DNA of 64,000 nucleotides from Microbacterium sp. MYb54 (GTDB lineage Bacteria > Actinomycetota > Actinomycetes > Actinomycetales > Microbacteriaceae): assembly GCF_002979515.1 (NCBI RefSeq), contig NZ_PCPA01000001.1, positions 248,001-312,000 on the forward strand. Direction: 5' to 3'. The notes under the pieces were generated by a model that had not been told where the DNA came from, did not search any database, and saw only the letters and a program-made list of their open reading frames with translations. Every line of letters begins with the position of its first letter. Within the stretch, counting starts at the first letter, position 1. Positions 18,367-27,729 of the stretch are shown piece by piece. A program made the translations under genes and the position numbers.

Positions 18367-18951
18367 ATGACTTCCACTGGCAGGGCTGGCCGCCCGAAGG
18401 CGTCATCGCGGGAGACTCTCGCCGAGGCGGCGTGCGAGCTCTTCCTCGAGCGCGGGTATGACGCGACATCCGTGGCGGACATCACTCAGCGTGCCGGAGT
18501 CAGCCGCTCCAGTTTCTTCAACTACTTCGCCTCGAAGAGCGACGTGCTGTGGTCCGGCGTCGATGAGCGGATCGGCGCTGCCACCGGCTCGCTCGAACAG
18601 CTCGGCAGAGCCGCCACGGGAGAGTCGGTGCGCGACATCCTGCTGCTGGTGGTGCGCGACTTCGCTCCGGACCCGCTCGCCCTCGCCCTTCGGAACGCCG
18701 CTGCGATGGGGCTGGAAGAGGAGCTCGTCCGTGATACGGGGCTGCGTCTCGCACGGCTGTCCGCGGCCGTGTCCCTGGCTGCGGCGGCATCCGGTGTCGA
18801 TGTCATCCGTGCGGACATCCTCGGAGCTGCGCACGCGGCGGCGGTCCTGTCCTCCCTGCGAGTCTGGGCGGAGCAGGGCGCCGGGCGAGGATCCCCGGAG
18901 ACCGTCCTGCTGGAGGCGCTCGGGACGATTCACGACCTGCCCTGGTCCTGA
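18367..18951 (+). CDS. TetR/AcrR family transcriptional regulator
   Basis: The 194-residue protein has the canonical TetR N-terminal DNA-binding domain, with the helix-turn-helix [20 protein letters not shown] around residues 36-55, and a C-terminal ligand domain with no recognisable signature. Such proteins repress nearby genes until a small ligand binds. It is divergent from lipB with a 99-bp gap; GTTGC and GCAAC half-sites 15 bases apart lie in that gap. Whether it controls lipBA or only itself is unknown. Confidence 0.88.
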   Translation: MTSTGRAGRPKASSRETLAEAACELFLERGYDATSVADITQRAGVSRSSFFNYFASKSDVLWSGVDERIGAATGSLEQLGRAATGESVRDILLLVVRDFAPDPLALALRNAAAMGLEEELVRDTGLRLARLSAAVSLAAAASGVDVIRADILGAAHAAAVLSSLRVWAEQGAGRGSPETVLLEALGTIHDLPWS

Positions 18952-18987
18952 CTCCGCGCTGCGCTGAGCAAGTAGCTTCCGCTCGCG

Positions 18988-18993
18988 TAGAAT
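18988..18993 (+). promoter_or_regulatory. Predicted -10 box for ffh
   Basis: TAGAAT is followed nine bases later by the ffh ATG at 19003. The message would carry at most two or three bases before the start codon. Confidence 0.5.
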
Positions 18994-19002
18994 CAGAGCA
19001 CC

Positions 19003-20562
19003 ATGGCTACATTTGGCACGCTCTCCGATCGGCTCACCGAGACCTTCCGCAATCTGCGCACGAAGGGAAAGCTCACCGCGGCCGATGTCGACGGCACCGT
19101 CCGCGAGATCCGTCGTGCCCTGCTCGACGCCGATGTGGCGCTCGTCGTGGTCAAGGAGTTCACCGCGAAGGTGCGCGAGCGCGCTCTCGGTGACGAGGTC
19201 AACAAGGCGCTCAACCCGGCCCAGCAGGTCGTGCAGATCGTCAACGAGGAACTCGTCCATATTCTCGGTGGCGAGCAGCGTCGTCTGCAGTTCGCGAAGA
19301 CGGCGCCGACCGTGATCATGCTCGCCGGCCTTCAGGGCTCCGGCAAGACGACGTTCGCGGGCAAGCTCGCCAAGCAGCTCGAGGGCGAAGGGCACACGCC
19401 GCTTCTGGTCGCTGCCGACCTGCAGCGTCCGAACGCCGTCAACCAGCTCCAGGTCGTCGCCGAGCAGGCCGGTGCCACGGTCTTCGCTCCCGAGCCCGGA
19501 AACGGCGTCGGCGATCCGGTGAAGGTCTCACGCGACGGCGTCGAGTACGCGCGTCGTCAGCAGCACGACGTCGTCATCATCGACACCGCCGGTCGCCTCG
19601 GCGTCGACGCCGAGCTCATGAAGCAGGCAGCCGACATTCGCAAGGCGGTGGACCCCGACGAGGTGCTGTTCGTCATCGACGCGATGATCGGTCAAGACGC
19701 CGTCAACACGGCCAAGGCCTTCCAGGAGGGCGTCGATTTCACCGGCGTCGTCCTCTCGAAGCTCGACGGTGATGCCCGAGGTGGCGCGGCGCTGTCGGTG
19801 GCCTCCGTCACAGGTCGCCCCATCATCTTCGCGTCGACCGGTGAGCGCCTCGAAGACCTCGAGCCGTTCCATCCCGACCGCATGGCGAGCCGCATTCTCG
19901 ACCTCGGTGACATCCTCACCCTCATCGAGCAGGCCCAGCAGGCCTTCGACGAGGACGAAGCCATCAAGATGGCCGAGAAGCTCGCGACCGAGGCCTTCAC
20001 GCTCGAGGACTTCCTCGACCAGCTTCAGCAGATGAAGAAGATGGGCTCGATGAAGAAGATGCTCGGGATGCTCCCGGGCATGGGGCAGATGAAGCAGCAG
20101 CTCGACGACTTCGACGAGCGTGAGATCGATCGCACCGAGGCCATCATCCGGTCGATGACGCCGGGGGAGCGTCGGAACCCCAAGGTTCTGAACGGCTCGC
20201 GTCGCCTGCGCATCGCACGCGGTTCCGGCATGACCGTCACGGATGTGAACCAGCTGGTGCAGCGGTTCGAGCAGGCGGCCAAGATGATGAAGACCGTGGC
20301 TCGTGGTGGCACCCCCAACATCCCCGGCATGGGGGCCGTGCCAGGGATGGGCCGCCCCGGCGCGTCCTCGAAGCGCGGGAAGAAGGCCAAGTCGTCCGGT
20401 GGTTCTCGATCGGGTAACCCCGCGAAGCGGGCCGCCGAGAACGCCGGTGTCACCTCGACCGCGACCCCGACCGGCTCCGGATTCGGCCTGGGCGGCGGCG
20501 CAGCTCAGGCTCCGAGCGAAGCTGACCTCGCCGAGATCCAGAAGCTTTTCGGCAAGAGCTGA
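19003..20562 (+). CDS. ffh: Signal recognition particle protein Ffh
   Basis: The 519-residue SRP54 GTPase has the N domain, G domain with G1 GLQGSGKTTFAGKL near residues 108-121, DTAGRLGVD and SKLDGDARGG, then a methionine-rich M domain (MKKMGSMKKMLGMLPGMGQM) that holds signal peptides and SRP RNA. The C-terminal tail after the M domain is a long glycine/serine/lysine-rich extension ending near EIQKLFGKS. It works with FtsY in co-translational membrane targeting. SRP RNA is not in this window. Confidence 0.98.
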   Translation: MATFGTLSDRLTETFRNLRTKGKLTAADVDGTVREIRRALLDADVALVVVKEFTAKVRERALGDEVNKALNPAQQVVQIVNEELVHILGGEQRRLQFAKTAPTVIMLAGLQGSGKTTFAGKLAKQLEGEGHTPLLVAADLQRPNAVNQLQVVAEQAGATVFAPEPGNGVGDPVKVSRDGVEYARRQQHDVVIIDTAGRLGVDAELMKQAADIRKAVDPDEVLFVIDAMIGQDAVNTAKAFQEGVDFTGVVLSKLDGDARGGAALSVASVTGRPIIFASTGERLEDLEPFHPDRMASRILDLGDILTLIEQAQQAFDEDEAIKMAEKLATEAFTLEDFLDQLQQMKKMGSMKKMLGMLPGMGQMKQQLDDFDEREIDRTEAIIRSMTPGERRNPKVLNGSRRLRIARGSGMTVTDVNQLVQRFEQAAKMMKTVARGGTPNIPGMGAVPGMGRPGASSKRGKKAKSSGGSRSGNPAKRAAENAGVTSTATPTGSGFGLGGGAAQAPSEADLAEIQKLFGKS

Positions 20563-20568
20563 GCGCTC

Positions 20569-21483
20569 TCAGCGCGGCGTCGTGAGCGCTTGCGCAACCG
20601 TCGACTCCGTACGTGCGTCTGATGGAGACTTCGGGCGCGCGACGAGCTGCCCCAGAACGAGCGCGCCGAGCGTGAGGACGAATCCGACAGCCTGGAGCGG
20701 TGTGAACCGCTCACCGGCGATCACGAGCCCCAAGACCGTCGCGACGATGGGGGACAGGAGCGCGAGGAGTCCCGGCGCGATGACCGGCAGCTGCTGGATA
20801 CCGCGGAACCAGAGCGTGTAGGCGACGATCCCGCCGGCGGTGGCGAGCCACAGGTAGCCGAGAGCGGCGCCGCCGTCGATCGTCTGCGGCACGCCCTCGA
20901 CGATCAGGGTGAGAGGCAGCAGCAGCAAACCGCCCGCACTGAGCTGCCAGCCTGCATAGGAGACGGGACCCACGCCGACCGGTCGGCCCCAGCGCTTGGT
21001 CAGGATCATCCCCACGCCGGTCGCCGTGACACCGCCGAGGGCGGCGAGAATGCCCCAGAGATCGAGGTCGGCAGCGGGACCGAGGACGACCAGCGCGACA
21101 CCGCCTGCGCCCACCACGGCCGCGGTGGCTGTGATCGGCCGGATCCGCTCGTGGAGGACGAGCGCTCCGAGCGCCAGGACGATGAGCGGCTGCGCTCCGG
21201 CGACGGCTGCGGCGACGCCGCCCGGAAGCCGCTCGGCAGCGAGGAACAGCAGGGGGAAGAACGCGCCGATGTTGAGTGCGCCCAGGACGAACGACTTCCA
21301 CCACCAGGAGCCGTGCGGGAGTCGCCGACTGATGGCGACCGCGAGGAGACCCGCTGGGAGCGAGCGGAGCAGGCCGGCGAACAGCGGATGCCCGGCGGGG
21401 AGCAGCTCCGTGGTCACGAGGTAGGTGGTGCCCCAGGCGATGGGAGCAAGAGCGGTCGTCAGCACCAGTGTCAGGCGGTTCAT
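20569..21483 (-). CDS. EamA/DMT family transporter
   Basis: The 304-residue integral membrane protein has about ten hydrophobic helices in two EamA repeats, starting MNRLTLVLTTALAPIAWGTT. Members export amino acids or metabolites. The ATG at 21483 is preceded by CACGCT and six bases, a weak leaderless pattern; in-frame starts further upstream run into the LysR gene. It is divergent from a LysR regulator that probably controls it, a common pairing for efflux pumps. Convergent with ffh, six bases apart. Confidence 0.88.
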   Translation of the reverse strand: MNRLTLVLTTALAPIAWGTTYLVTTELLPAGHPLFAGLLRSLPAGLLAVAISRRLPHGSWWWKSFVLGALNIGAFFPLLFLAAERLPGGVAAAVAGAQPLIVLALGALVLHERIRPITATAAVVGAGGVALVVLGPAADLDLWGILAALGGVTATGVGMILTKRWGRPVGVGPVSYAGWQLSAGGLLLLPLTLIVEGVPQTIDGGAALGYLWLATAGGIVAYTLWFRGIQQLPVIAPGLLALLSPIVATVLGLVIAGERFTPLQAVGFVLTLGALVLGQLVARPKSPSDARTESTVAQALTTPR

Positions 21484-21538
21484 CCTTCCAGCGTGCGTCG
21501 CGACTGTCCATGAGTCCAACGCATGTTTGTCACGCAAG

Positions 21539-21557
21539 CCATGACCCTGCATCATGG
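21539..21557. promoter_or_regulatory. Candidate LysR-type binding site
   Basis: CCATGA-ccctgca-TCATGG is a perfect 6-bp inverted repeat containing a T-N11-A pair, the classic LysR recognition spacing. It overlaps the region just upstream of the LysR start and lies in the 78-bp gap shared with the EamA gene. Confidence 0.45.
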
Positions 21558-21561
21558 ATGA

Positions 21562-22455
21562 ATGGAACTCCAGCAGCTCCGCTACGTGGTGGAAGTGGCC
21601 GACACCCTGAGCTTCACCCGGGCAGCCGAACGGTGCTTCGTCACCCAGTCGGCGTTGAGCCACCAGATCGCATCCCTCGAACGCGAAATCGGGCGCCGTC
21701 TCTTCGTGCGGTCGAGCCGTAGCGTCCGTCTGAGCGAGGCCGGCCAGGCATTCGTCGAGCATGCGCGTATCGCCCTTCGCGCAGCGGAGCGGGCGAAGGA
21801 GGACGCCGCCGCCGTCGACGGCGTCGTGGAGGGTACGCTTCGGATCGGTGTGATCCCGACGGTGACTGCCATCGACGTCCCCGCGGTGCTCGTCGCCTAT
21901 CGTGCGGCGCACCCACGCGTGAGAGTGGAACTCCAAGTAGGCAACAGTGACGTCCTGATACGCAGGCTCCGACAGGATGAGCTCGATATCGCCCTGCTCG
22001 GCCTGCGCGATGGGCTGGATCCGGTCGGTGTGGCATCGCACGCCCTCTCTCGCGCGCGGCTCGTCGCCGTATTCCCCCGGGGGCACGAGCTCGCGCTCAG
22101 GAGCAGCATCGAACTGGAGGACATCGCGGGGATGACCTTCGCGGACTTCCCCGCGGCGACCTCAGGACGGGCCCAGAGCGACGCAGCGTTCACGGCTGCG
22201 GGGTTGACGCGGGATGTCGCTTTCGAGGCCGACTCCGCGACGCTCATCCTCGGGCTGGTGGAGGCGGGGCTGGCGGTGACGTTGCTGGCGCCGGGAACCG
22301 TCGAGCGCTCCGGATTCGATGTGGCCACGGCGGAGGTGCGCGGTGGTCCCGTGCGTGTCGAGTATCTCGCCTGGGATATCGCCGCGCCACGGAACGTCGC
22401 TCGGGCGTTCGTCGCCATCATGGAAGCCACCGACGTGGTGACGTCATCACCCTGA
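21562..22455 (+). CDS. LysR family transcriptional regulator
   Basis: The 297-residue protein opens MELQQLRYVVEVADTLSFTR and has the LysR winged helix-turn-helix FTRAAERCFVTQSALSHQIA at residues 18-37, followed by a periplasmic-binding-like effector domain from about residue 90. LysR proteins usually control the divergent gene and themselves. A palindrome with T-N11-A spacing is at its start. Effector unknown. Confidence 0.92.
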   Translation: MELQQLRYVVEVADTLSFTRAAERCFVTQSALSHQIASLEREIGRRLFVRSSRSVRLSEAGQAFVEHARIALRAAERAKEDAAAVDGVVEGTLRIGVIPTVTAIDVPAVLVAYRAAHPRVRVELQVGNSDVLIRRLRQDELDIALLGLRDGLDPVGVASHALSRARLVAVFPRGHELALRSSIELEDIAGMTFADFPAATSGRAQSDAAFTAAGLTRDVAFEADSATLILGLVEAGLAVTLLAPGTVERSGFDVATAEVRGGPVRVEYLAWDIAAPRNVARAFVAIMEATDVVTSSP

Positions 22456-22533
22456 GGCCTGCGCTAGCCTGAATCCGTTTGAGCCCCTGCCGAAGAGGTT
22501 CTTCGGGCGGTGGCCATCGGAGGAGAGTACTGC

Positions 22534-23451
22534 GTGGGGTTTCTGAATTTCGGTAAGAAGTCGAACGACTCACAGCCCGATCCCGACCTTGAAGACCTCA
22601 CTGTTCGTGAGGCCGCGCTCCTGCGGTCGCTGTTCGCGTCGAAGTGGCCTGCGGCAGAGGGGGCGATCACCATGCACGGCGACTACGCCGAGGGAGCATC
22701 CGGGGCGCAGTACGGGCTCTACAACCTCTCCCGCGCTGTGAAGCTCGAGCCGGAGTCGAACTGGCCCGAGGTTGTCGAACGCCATATCGCGGGGCTGCTC
22801 AGCCGGCAGTCCGCACCTCGGGATGAGGACCTCTCCGATGACGAGATCCTCTCGCTGGTCAAAGCGCGTCTCATTCCTTCGGCGTACCTTCCGGCGGCCC
22901 AACGTGAAACGTTCGCTTACCGCCGTGCGATCGTGGACGGCCTCGAGGTGATCCTCATGCTGGATCATCCCGAGTTCACGAGTGCCGTTCCTGACTCGAT
23001 CGTCGGCCGGTTCGAGGCCGAACAACTGTGGGCGGTCGCCCTCGCGGCGGTGTCGACCGAGCCGATCGACGAGATCCACACCCTCGACACGGGCAACGGA
23101 GCTTTCCAGGCGATCGTCTCGGACTCGATGTTCACGGCGAGTCGCGTACTCGACTTCCCGGGCCTTCTGCCCGCTGCCGGCGTCTCTTCTGCGCCCCACG
23201 GCGTGCTCTTCGCCGTACCCTCTCGCCATCACGTGGCGTTCCACGTCATCACCGGACCGGAGGCGATCCACGTCGTGCAGGACTTGCATGGATTCGCTCA
23301 GCAGATGTTCGGACAAGGCGTCGGAGAGATCTCGGCGGATGTCTTCTACTGGAGCGATGCCGGGTACGAGCAGGTGACGTCGAGCGATGAGAGCGGACGG
23401 ATCGCCGTCGACGGCACCGGCGCGTTCTTCGCGTCGATCAACGGATTCTGA
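22534..23451 (+). CDS. Uncharacterised protein
   Basis: The 305-residue cytoplasmic protein starts at GTG (MGFLNFGKKSNDSQPDPDLE) with GGAGGAG nine bases upstream; a GTG at 22510 would bypass this site. It has no signal peptide or membrane helix, is acidic overall, and carries mixed alpha/beta segments such as YGLYNLSRAVKLEPE near residue 58 and SAPHGVLFAVPSRHHVAFHV near 230. I do not recognise a domain. A TAGCCT box at 22465-22470 may be its promoter. A strong terminator follows. Confidence 0.75.
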   Translation: MGFLNFGKKSNDSQPDPDLEDLTVREAALLRSLFASKWPAAEGAITMHGDYAEGASGAQYGLYNLSRAVKLEPESNWPEVVERHIAGLLSRQSAPRDEDLSDDEILSLVKARLIPSAYLPAAQRETFAYRRAIVDGLEVILMLDHPEFTSAVPDSIVGRFEAEQLWAVALAAVSTEPIDEIHTLDTGNGAFQAIVSDSMFTASRVLDFPGLLPAAGVSSAPHGVLFAVPSRHHVAFHVITGPEAIHVVQDLHGFAQQMFGQGVGEISADVFYWSDAGYEQVTSSDESGRIAVDGTGAFFASINGF

Positions 23452-23480
23452 CGGTCTGACGCTTCTTCCGGTGGGACGGA

Positions 23481-23516
23481 GAAGCGGGTCCGGAGCAAGA
23501 GCTCCGGACCCGCTTC
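23481..23516. terminator. Strong bidirectional terminator
   Basis: A perfect 16-bp stem, beginning GAAGCGGGTCCGGAGC, with an AAGA loop lies between the convergent uncharacterised gene and glpK. On the plus strand GTCTT follows; the minus-strand side has only a short T-poor flank. Confidence 0.85.
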
Positions 23517-23530
23517 GTCTTGATGTCAGA

Positions 23531-25045
23531 TCACTTCACGTCTTCGTCGACCCAGTCCATCGACTTGGTGACGGCCTTGCGCCACAGGCGCAGCTGACGG
23601 TCGCGTTCTCCGGCTTCCATCGACGGCTCCCAGCGCTTGTCCTCCTGCCAGTTGGCGGAAAGGTCATCGAGGCCGTTCCAGAACCCGACTGCGAGTCCCG
23701 CAGCGTAGGCCGCACCGAGCGCGGTGGTCTCCGCGACCACCGGGCGCACGACCGGAACGCCGAGGACGTCAGCCTGGAACTGCATGAGCGCATCGTTGGC
23801 GACCATGCCGCCGTCGACCTTGAGCTCGGTCAGGTCCACACCGGCGTCAGCGTTGACAGCATCGAGCACGTCGCGCGTCTGGAAGGCCACGGCTTCGAGA
23901 GCTGCGCGCGCGATGTGGTTCTTGTTGGCGTAGCGCGTGAGACCGACGATCGCCCCGCGAGCGTCCGGGCGCCAGTACGGCGCGAACAGGCCGGAGAACG
24001 CCGGGACGATGTACACGCCGCCGTTGTCGTCGACCTTGTCCGCCAGCTCCTCGACCTCGGGTGCGGAGGAGATGATGCCGAGCTGGTCACGCAGCCACTG
24101 GATCAGAGATCCGGTGACCGCGATCGAACCCTCGAGCGCGTAGTGGGTCGGGCCGTCGCCGAGCTTGTACCCGACGGTGGTCAGCAGCCCGTTCTTCGAG
24201 TGGACGATCTCCTCGCCCGTGTTGAAGATCAGGAAGCAGCCGGTTCCGTAGGTGTTCTTGCTCTCACCGGTCTGGAACGCTGCCTGCCCGAACGTCGCGG
24301 CCTGCTGATCGCCCAGGATTCCGGCGATCGGCGTCTCACGGAGCAGAGAAGAGTCCTCGGCCGCGCCGTACACCTCCGAGGACGAACGGATCTCCGGCAT
24401 CATCGAGCGCGGCACACCGAACGCCTCGAGAATGTCGTCGCGCCATTCGAGCGTCTCGAGGTCCATGAACATCGTGCGCGAGGCGTTGGTGACGTCGGTC
24501 ACGTGTACACCGCCGTCGGCGCCGCCCGTCAGGTTCCAGAGCACCCAGCTGTCGGTGGTGCCGAAGATGAGGTCTCCGGCCTCCGCCTTCTCGCGGGCGC
24601 CGTCGACGTTCTCCAGGATCCAGGCGATCTTGGTGCCCGAGAAGTAGGTCGCGAGCGGGAGCCCGACGACCGGCTTGAACCTCTCGACGCCACCATCAGC
24701 AGCGAGGCGATCGACGATGTCCTGGGTGCGGGTGTCCTGCCAGACGATGGCGTTGTAGGCGGGCTTGCCGGTCTTCTTGTCCCAGACGACCGCGGTTTCG
24801 CGCTGGTTGGTGATGCCCACTGCGGCGATGTCGTGGCGGGTGAGGTCGGCGCGGCTCAGTGCCAGACCGATGACCTCCTGGACGTTGCGCCAGATCTCGG
24901 CGGCATCGTGCTCGACCCAGCCGGCCTTCGGCAGGATCTGCTCGTGCTCCTTCTGGCCCGTCGCGATGATGCTGCCCTTCTTGTCGAAGATGATCGCGCG
25001 GCTCGAAGTCGTTCCCTGGTCGATGGCGAGAATGTAGTCAGCCAT
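23531..25045 (-). CDS. glpK: Glycerol kinase
   Basis: The 504-residue FGGY kinase phosphorylates glycerol to sn-glycerol-3-phosphate. It begins [20 protein letters not shown], contains the ATP-site DQGTTS and glycerol-site regions such as WVEHD and [15 protein letters not shown], and ends with a C-terminal domain DWVDEDVK. The ATG at 25045 is preceded by AAAGGAGA; longer in-frame starts extend into glpF. It follows glpF by 26 bases, giving the transcript order glpD-glpF-glpK. Confidence 0.98.
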   Translation of the reverse strand: MADYILAIDQGTTSSRAIIFDKKGSIIATGQKEHEQILPKAGWVEHDAAEIWRNVQEVIGLALSRADLTRHDIAAVGITNQRETAVVWDKKTGKPAYNAIVWQDTRTQDIVDRLAADGGVERFKPVVGLPLATYFSGTKIAWILENVDGAREKAEAGDLIFGTTDSWVLWNLTGGADGGVHVTDVTNASRTMFMDLETLEWRDDILEAFGVPRSMMPEIRSSSEVYGAAEDSSLLRETPIAGILGDQQAATFGQAAFQTGESKNTYGTGCFLIFNTGEEIVHSKNGLLTTVGYKLGDGPTHYALEGSIAVTGSLIQWLRDQLGIISSAPEVEELADKVDDNGGVYIVPAFSGLFAPYWRPDARGAIVGLTRYANKNHIARAALEAVAFQTRDVLDAVNADAGVDLTELKVDGGMVANDALMQFQADVLGVPVVRPVVAETTALGAAYAAGLAVGFWNGLDDLSANWQEDKRWEPSMEAGERDRQLRLWRKAVTKSMDWVDEDVK

Positions 25046-25071
25046 TGTGTTCTCCTTTGAATTCAGGTCGT

Positions 25072-25824
25072 TCAGGCGAGGTGCAGCAGGACGGGAGCTG
25101 CAGCAGCGGCGATCGCACCACCGATGAGCGGACCGACCACCGGGACCCACGAGTAGGACCAGTCGCTGGAGCCCTTGCCCTTGATCGGCAGGATCGCGTG
25201 AGCGATGCGCGGACCGAGGTCACGGGCAGGGTTGATCGCGTAACCGGTCGGTCCACCGAGCGAGGCGCCGATGGCGACCACGAGCAGTGCCACGGGGAGG
25301 GCCGTGAGCGGTCCGAGGCCTCCGGGCGTGCCGACCTCGATGTCGCCGTAGTCGGCGAAGGCGAGGATCACGAAGACCAGCACGAAGGTGCCGATGATCT
25401 CCGTGACGAGGTTCCAGCCGTACGAGCGGATCGCGGGACCGGTCGAGAAGACGCCGAGCTTGTTGGCGGCCTCCGGCTCCTCGTCGAAGTGCTGCTTGTA
25501 GGCGAGCCACACGACGATCGCACCGATGATCGCGCCGACGAGCTCAGCCGCGGTGGCGACCAGGAACATCGGGAAGTCGATCGTGCCCGAGATCAGCAGG
25601 CCGATTCCGACGGCCGGGTTGAGGATCGCACCGGAGTACGCCGAGACGAGCACACCGGCGAAGACCGCGAGGCCCCATCCCCAGTTGACCATCAGGAAGC
25701 CGCCGCCGAAGCCCTTGTTCTTCGCGAGAGCGACGTTCGCTACGACACCGCATCCGAGCAGCACCAGCATCGCCGTGCCGACCAGTTCGGAGAGGAAGTA
25801 GAGACCGAGATTCACATCAGCCAT
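25072..25824 (-). CDS. glpF: Glycerol uptake facilitator (aquaglyceroporin)
   Basis: The 250-residue MIP family channel has six membrane helices and both pore motifs: [10 protein letters not shown] in the first half and [12 protein letters not shown] in the second. The Asp after NPAR is typical of glycerol facilitators rather than water-selective channels. It lets glycerol enter, where GlpK traps it. Located between glpD and glpK, 92 bases after glpD, with an inverted repeat in the gap. Confidence 0.96.
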   Translation of the reverse strand: MADVNLGLYFLSELVGTAMLVLLGCGVVANVALAKNKGFGGGFLMVNWGWGLAVFAGVLVSAYSGAILNPAVGIGLLISGTIDFPMFLVATAAELVGAIIGAIVVWLAYKQHFDEEPEAANKLGVFSTGPAIRSYGWNLVTEIIGTFVLVFVILAFADYGDIEVGTPGGLGPLTALPVALLVVAIGASLGGPTGYAINPARDLGPRIAHAILPIKGKGSSDWSYSWVPVVGPLIGGAIAAAAAPVLLHLA

Positions 25825-25845
25825 GTCTTCTTTGACCTTTCTTGT

Positions 25846-25871
25846 GTGTCGAGGCCCCTCTGCCCCGACAC
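25846..25871 (-). promoter_or_regulatory. Inverted repeat and possible promoter before glpF
   Basis: GTGTCG and CGACAC arms are 14 bases apart (half-site centres 20 bp apart), with two further inner pairs. On the minus strand a TAAAGT hexamer overlaps the upstream edge (25875-25870), so the dyad would cover a glpF start site. It could alternatively fold in a glpDFK transcript. Confidence 0.35.
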
Positions 25872-25916
25872 TTTATGGGAGTTGCACCGCGAGGAGGGCG
25901 GCAGTGCGAGATCCTG

Positions 25917-27626
25917 TCAGCCGCGGGTGCGGGACGGGATGTCGAGTCCGTGTCGTTCGTTCAGCAGTTCGCGGGTCTGTTCGAGCTCGGCGTCGTGGCG
26001 CGAGCGGTCCCAGCCGAGCATCGGCGCCAGGGCATCAGCGATCTCATCGAGCACCTCGGCATTCGCGCCACCGGTGAATGCGATGCTGGTGCGGCGGAGG
26101 ACGACGTCCTCGAGCCGGGCCACCATCTCGTTCTGCACCATCCATTCGAGCTCGCGTGTGGAAAGGTCGCCGCCGGCGAGCGGTGCGTCCGCTCCCTGCT
26201 CGACGTACTCCCAGACCTGAGCGGCCCGTGTCCCGTAGCGGGCGAGCAGACGGTCTGCCCGAGCGCCGGCACCGGGAAGGTTCTCTTCGAACCAGATGCG
26301 CTTCGCCTTCTCCGTGCGTGGGAACGCGCGCCCTCCGCCGATGGCGCGTCCGGCCGTCGAGACCGTCCTGGTGCGGTTGATGAGGCCGAGCACGATGTCG
26401 GAGAGGGACTCGCCGAGCGCGCGGAACGTCGTCCACTTGCCGCCGACGAGGCTGACGAGCGGGACAGCGCCCTTCTCGTCGACCTCGATGCGGTAATCGC
26501 GGGACACGAAGCCGGGAGCGGTGTCCTCGTGGCGCGGGAGCGGGCGGATGCCCGAGAACTTGTACACGATCTGGTTGCGCTTGACCGGGATGGTCGGGAA
26601 CACGTGGTGGATCAGGTCGAAGAAGTAGTCGACCTCCTCCTCCGTGCACACCGGGATCTCACGAGGGTCGGCGTCGATGTCGGTCGTGCCGACAAGGACG
26701 CGTCCCTTGAGCGGGTAGATGAGCACGATGCGGCCGTCGGAGTGCTCGAAGAAGATCTCGCGCCCCTGGGTCGCCTCGAGGAGCTCGGGGTGATCGAGCA
26801 CGATGTGCGACCCCTTGGTGCCGCCCATGAAGCGAGTGTCGGTGCCGAGCGCGTCGTTCGTCAGATCGGTCCACGGTCCGGAGGCGTTCACGACCACATC
26901 TGCCTGCACCGTGAACTCGGTGCCGCTCTCGCGGTCGCGGAGCACGACCTTGTCGCCGTCGCGCGCGATCGCCTCGACGTAGTTGAGGGCGTGCGCGCCG
27001 GGGTGCGCCGTGAGGCCGTCCTGCAGCACGTCGAGGGCGAGCCGCTCGGGGTCGTGCATCGAGGCGTCGTAGTACGTCGCGGTGTACTTGATCTTCGGGT
27101 CGAGCGAAGGCAGCTCGGCGAGGGACTTCTTACGTCCGAGGAAGCGGTGCCGAGGAACCATTCCGCCGTCGCGGGAGAACGTGTCGTAGATCGTCAGGCC
27201 GACCTTGATCAGGAAGGCGCCGCGCTCCTGGGGCTTGCCGCTCTTGTGCGTCAGGAAGCGCAGGGGAGCGGACAGGATGCCCGAGAAGGTCGAATAGATC
27301 GGGATCGTCGTCTGCAGCGGCTTGACATAGTGCGGGGCGATCTTGAGAAGGCCGTTGCGCTCTTCCACGGACTCGCGCACGAGTCGGAACTCGCCGTTCT
27401 CGAGATAGCGGATGCCACCGTGGATCATGTGGCTGGACGCTGACGACGCGCCCGAGGCGAAGTCCCCGCGCTCGACGAGCACGACGTCGACTCCTTGGAG
27501 TGCCAGGTCGCGGAACGTCGAGATGCCGTTGATCCCGCCGCCGATGACGAGGACGCTCGTGCGTCCGGATTCACGGACGCCGCGAACTTCTTCGCGCTCC
27601 GCTGACGAGTGTGTCGAATCGATCAT
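25917..27626 (-). CDS. glpD: Glycerol-3-phosphate dehydrogenase (FAD-dependent)
   Basis: The 569-residue flavoenzyme oxidises glycerol-3-phosphate to dihydroxyacetone phosphate at the membrane. The FAD-binding GGGINGISTFRDLALQGVDV is near the N-terminus, followed by the active-site region SSHMIHGGIRYLENGEF and a C-terminal all-helical domain. I chose ATG at 27626 (MIDSTHSSAEREEV), which has AGGAAGAGAGGG upstream; the frame stays open to 27782 only over the regulatory region. It is read away from a SorC regulator. Confidence 0.97.
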   Translation of the reverse strand: MIDSTHSSAEREEVRGVRESGRTSVLVIGGGINGISTFRDLALQGVDVVLVERGDFASGASSASSHMIHGGIRYLENGEFRLVRESVEERNGLLKIAPHYVKPLQTTIPIYSTFSGILSAPLRFLTHKSGKPQERGAFLIKVGLTIYDTFSRDGGMVPRHRFLGRKKSLAELPSLDPKIKYTATYYDASMHDPERLALDVLQDGLTAHPGAHALNYVEAIARDGDKVVLRDRESGTEFTVQADVVVNASGPWTDLTNDALGTDTRFMGGTKGSHIVLDHPELLEATQGREIFFEHSDGRIVLIYPLKGRVLVGTTDIDADPREIPVCTEEEVDYFFDLIHHVFPTIPVKRNQIVYKFSGIRPLPRHEDTAPGFVSRDYRIEVDEKGAVPLVSLVGGKWTTFRALGESLSDIVLGLINRTRTVSTAGRAIGGGRAFPRTEKAKRIWFEENLPGAGARADRLLARYGTRAAQVWEYVEQGADAPLAGGDLSTRELEWMVQNEMVARLEDVVLRRTSIAFTGGANAEVLDEIADALAPMLGWDRSRHDAELEQTRELLNERHGLDIPSRTRG

Positions 27627-27691
27627 CGTCGACCCTCTCTTCCTTACTTGCCAACCAGCATCGACCTGTGTGGCATCCCGCGCAAGCCCAC

Positions 27692-27705
27692 TGCACATAT
27701 GTGCA
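27692..27705. promoter_or_regulatory. Palindromic operator between glpD and the SorC regulator
   Basis: TGCACATATGTGCA is a perfect 14-bp palindrome in the 103-bp divergent intergenic region. It is the obvious candidate binding site for the neighbouring SorC-family regulator. On the minus strand a TTGCGC-N17-GATGCT promoter-like pair for glpD lies just downstream of it. Confidence 0.7.
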
Positions 27706-27729
27706 AGGATCGAGGATGAGGAGGATGTC

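Noticed and set aside
20563..20568. Terminator between ffh and the EamA gene
   Set aside because: Only six bases separate the two stops and no hairpin is centred there.
26000..27443. Long plus-strand frame opposite glpD
   Set aside because: Shadow of glpD, which has intact FAD and active-site motifs.
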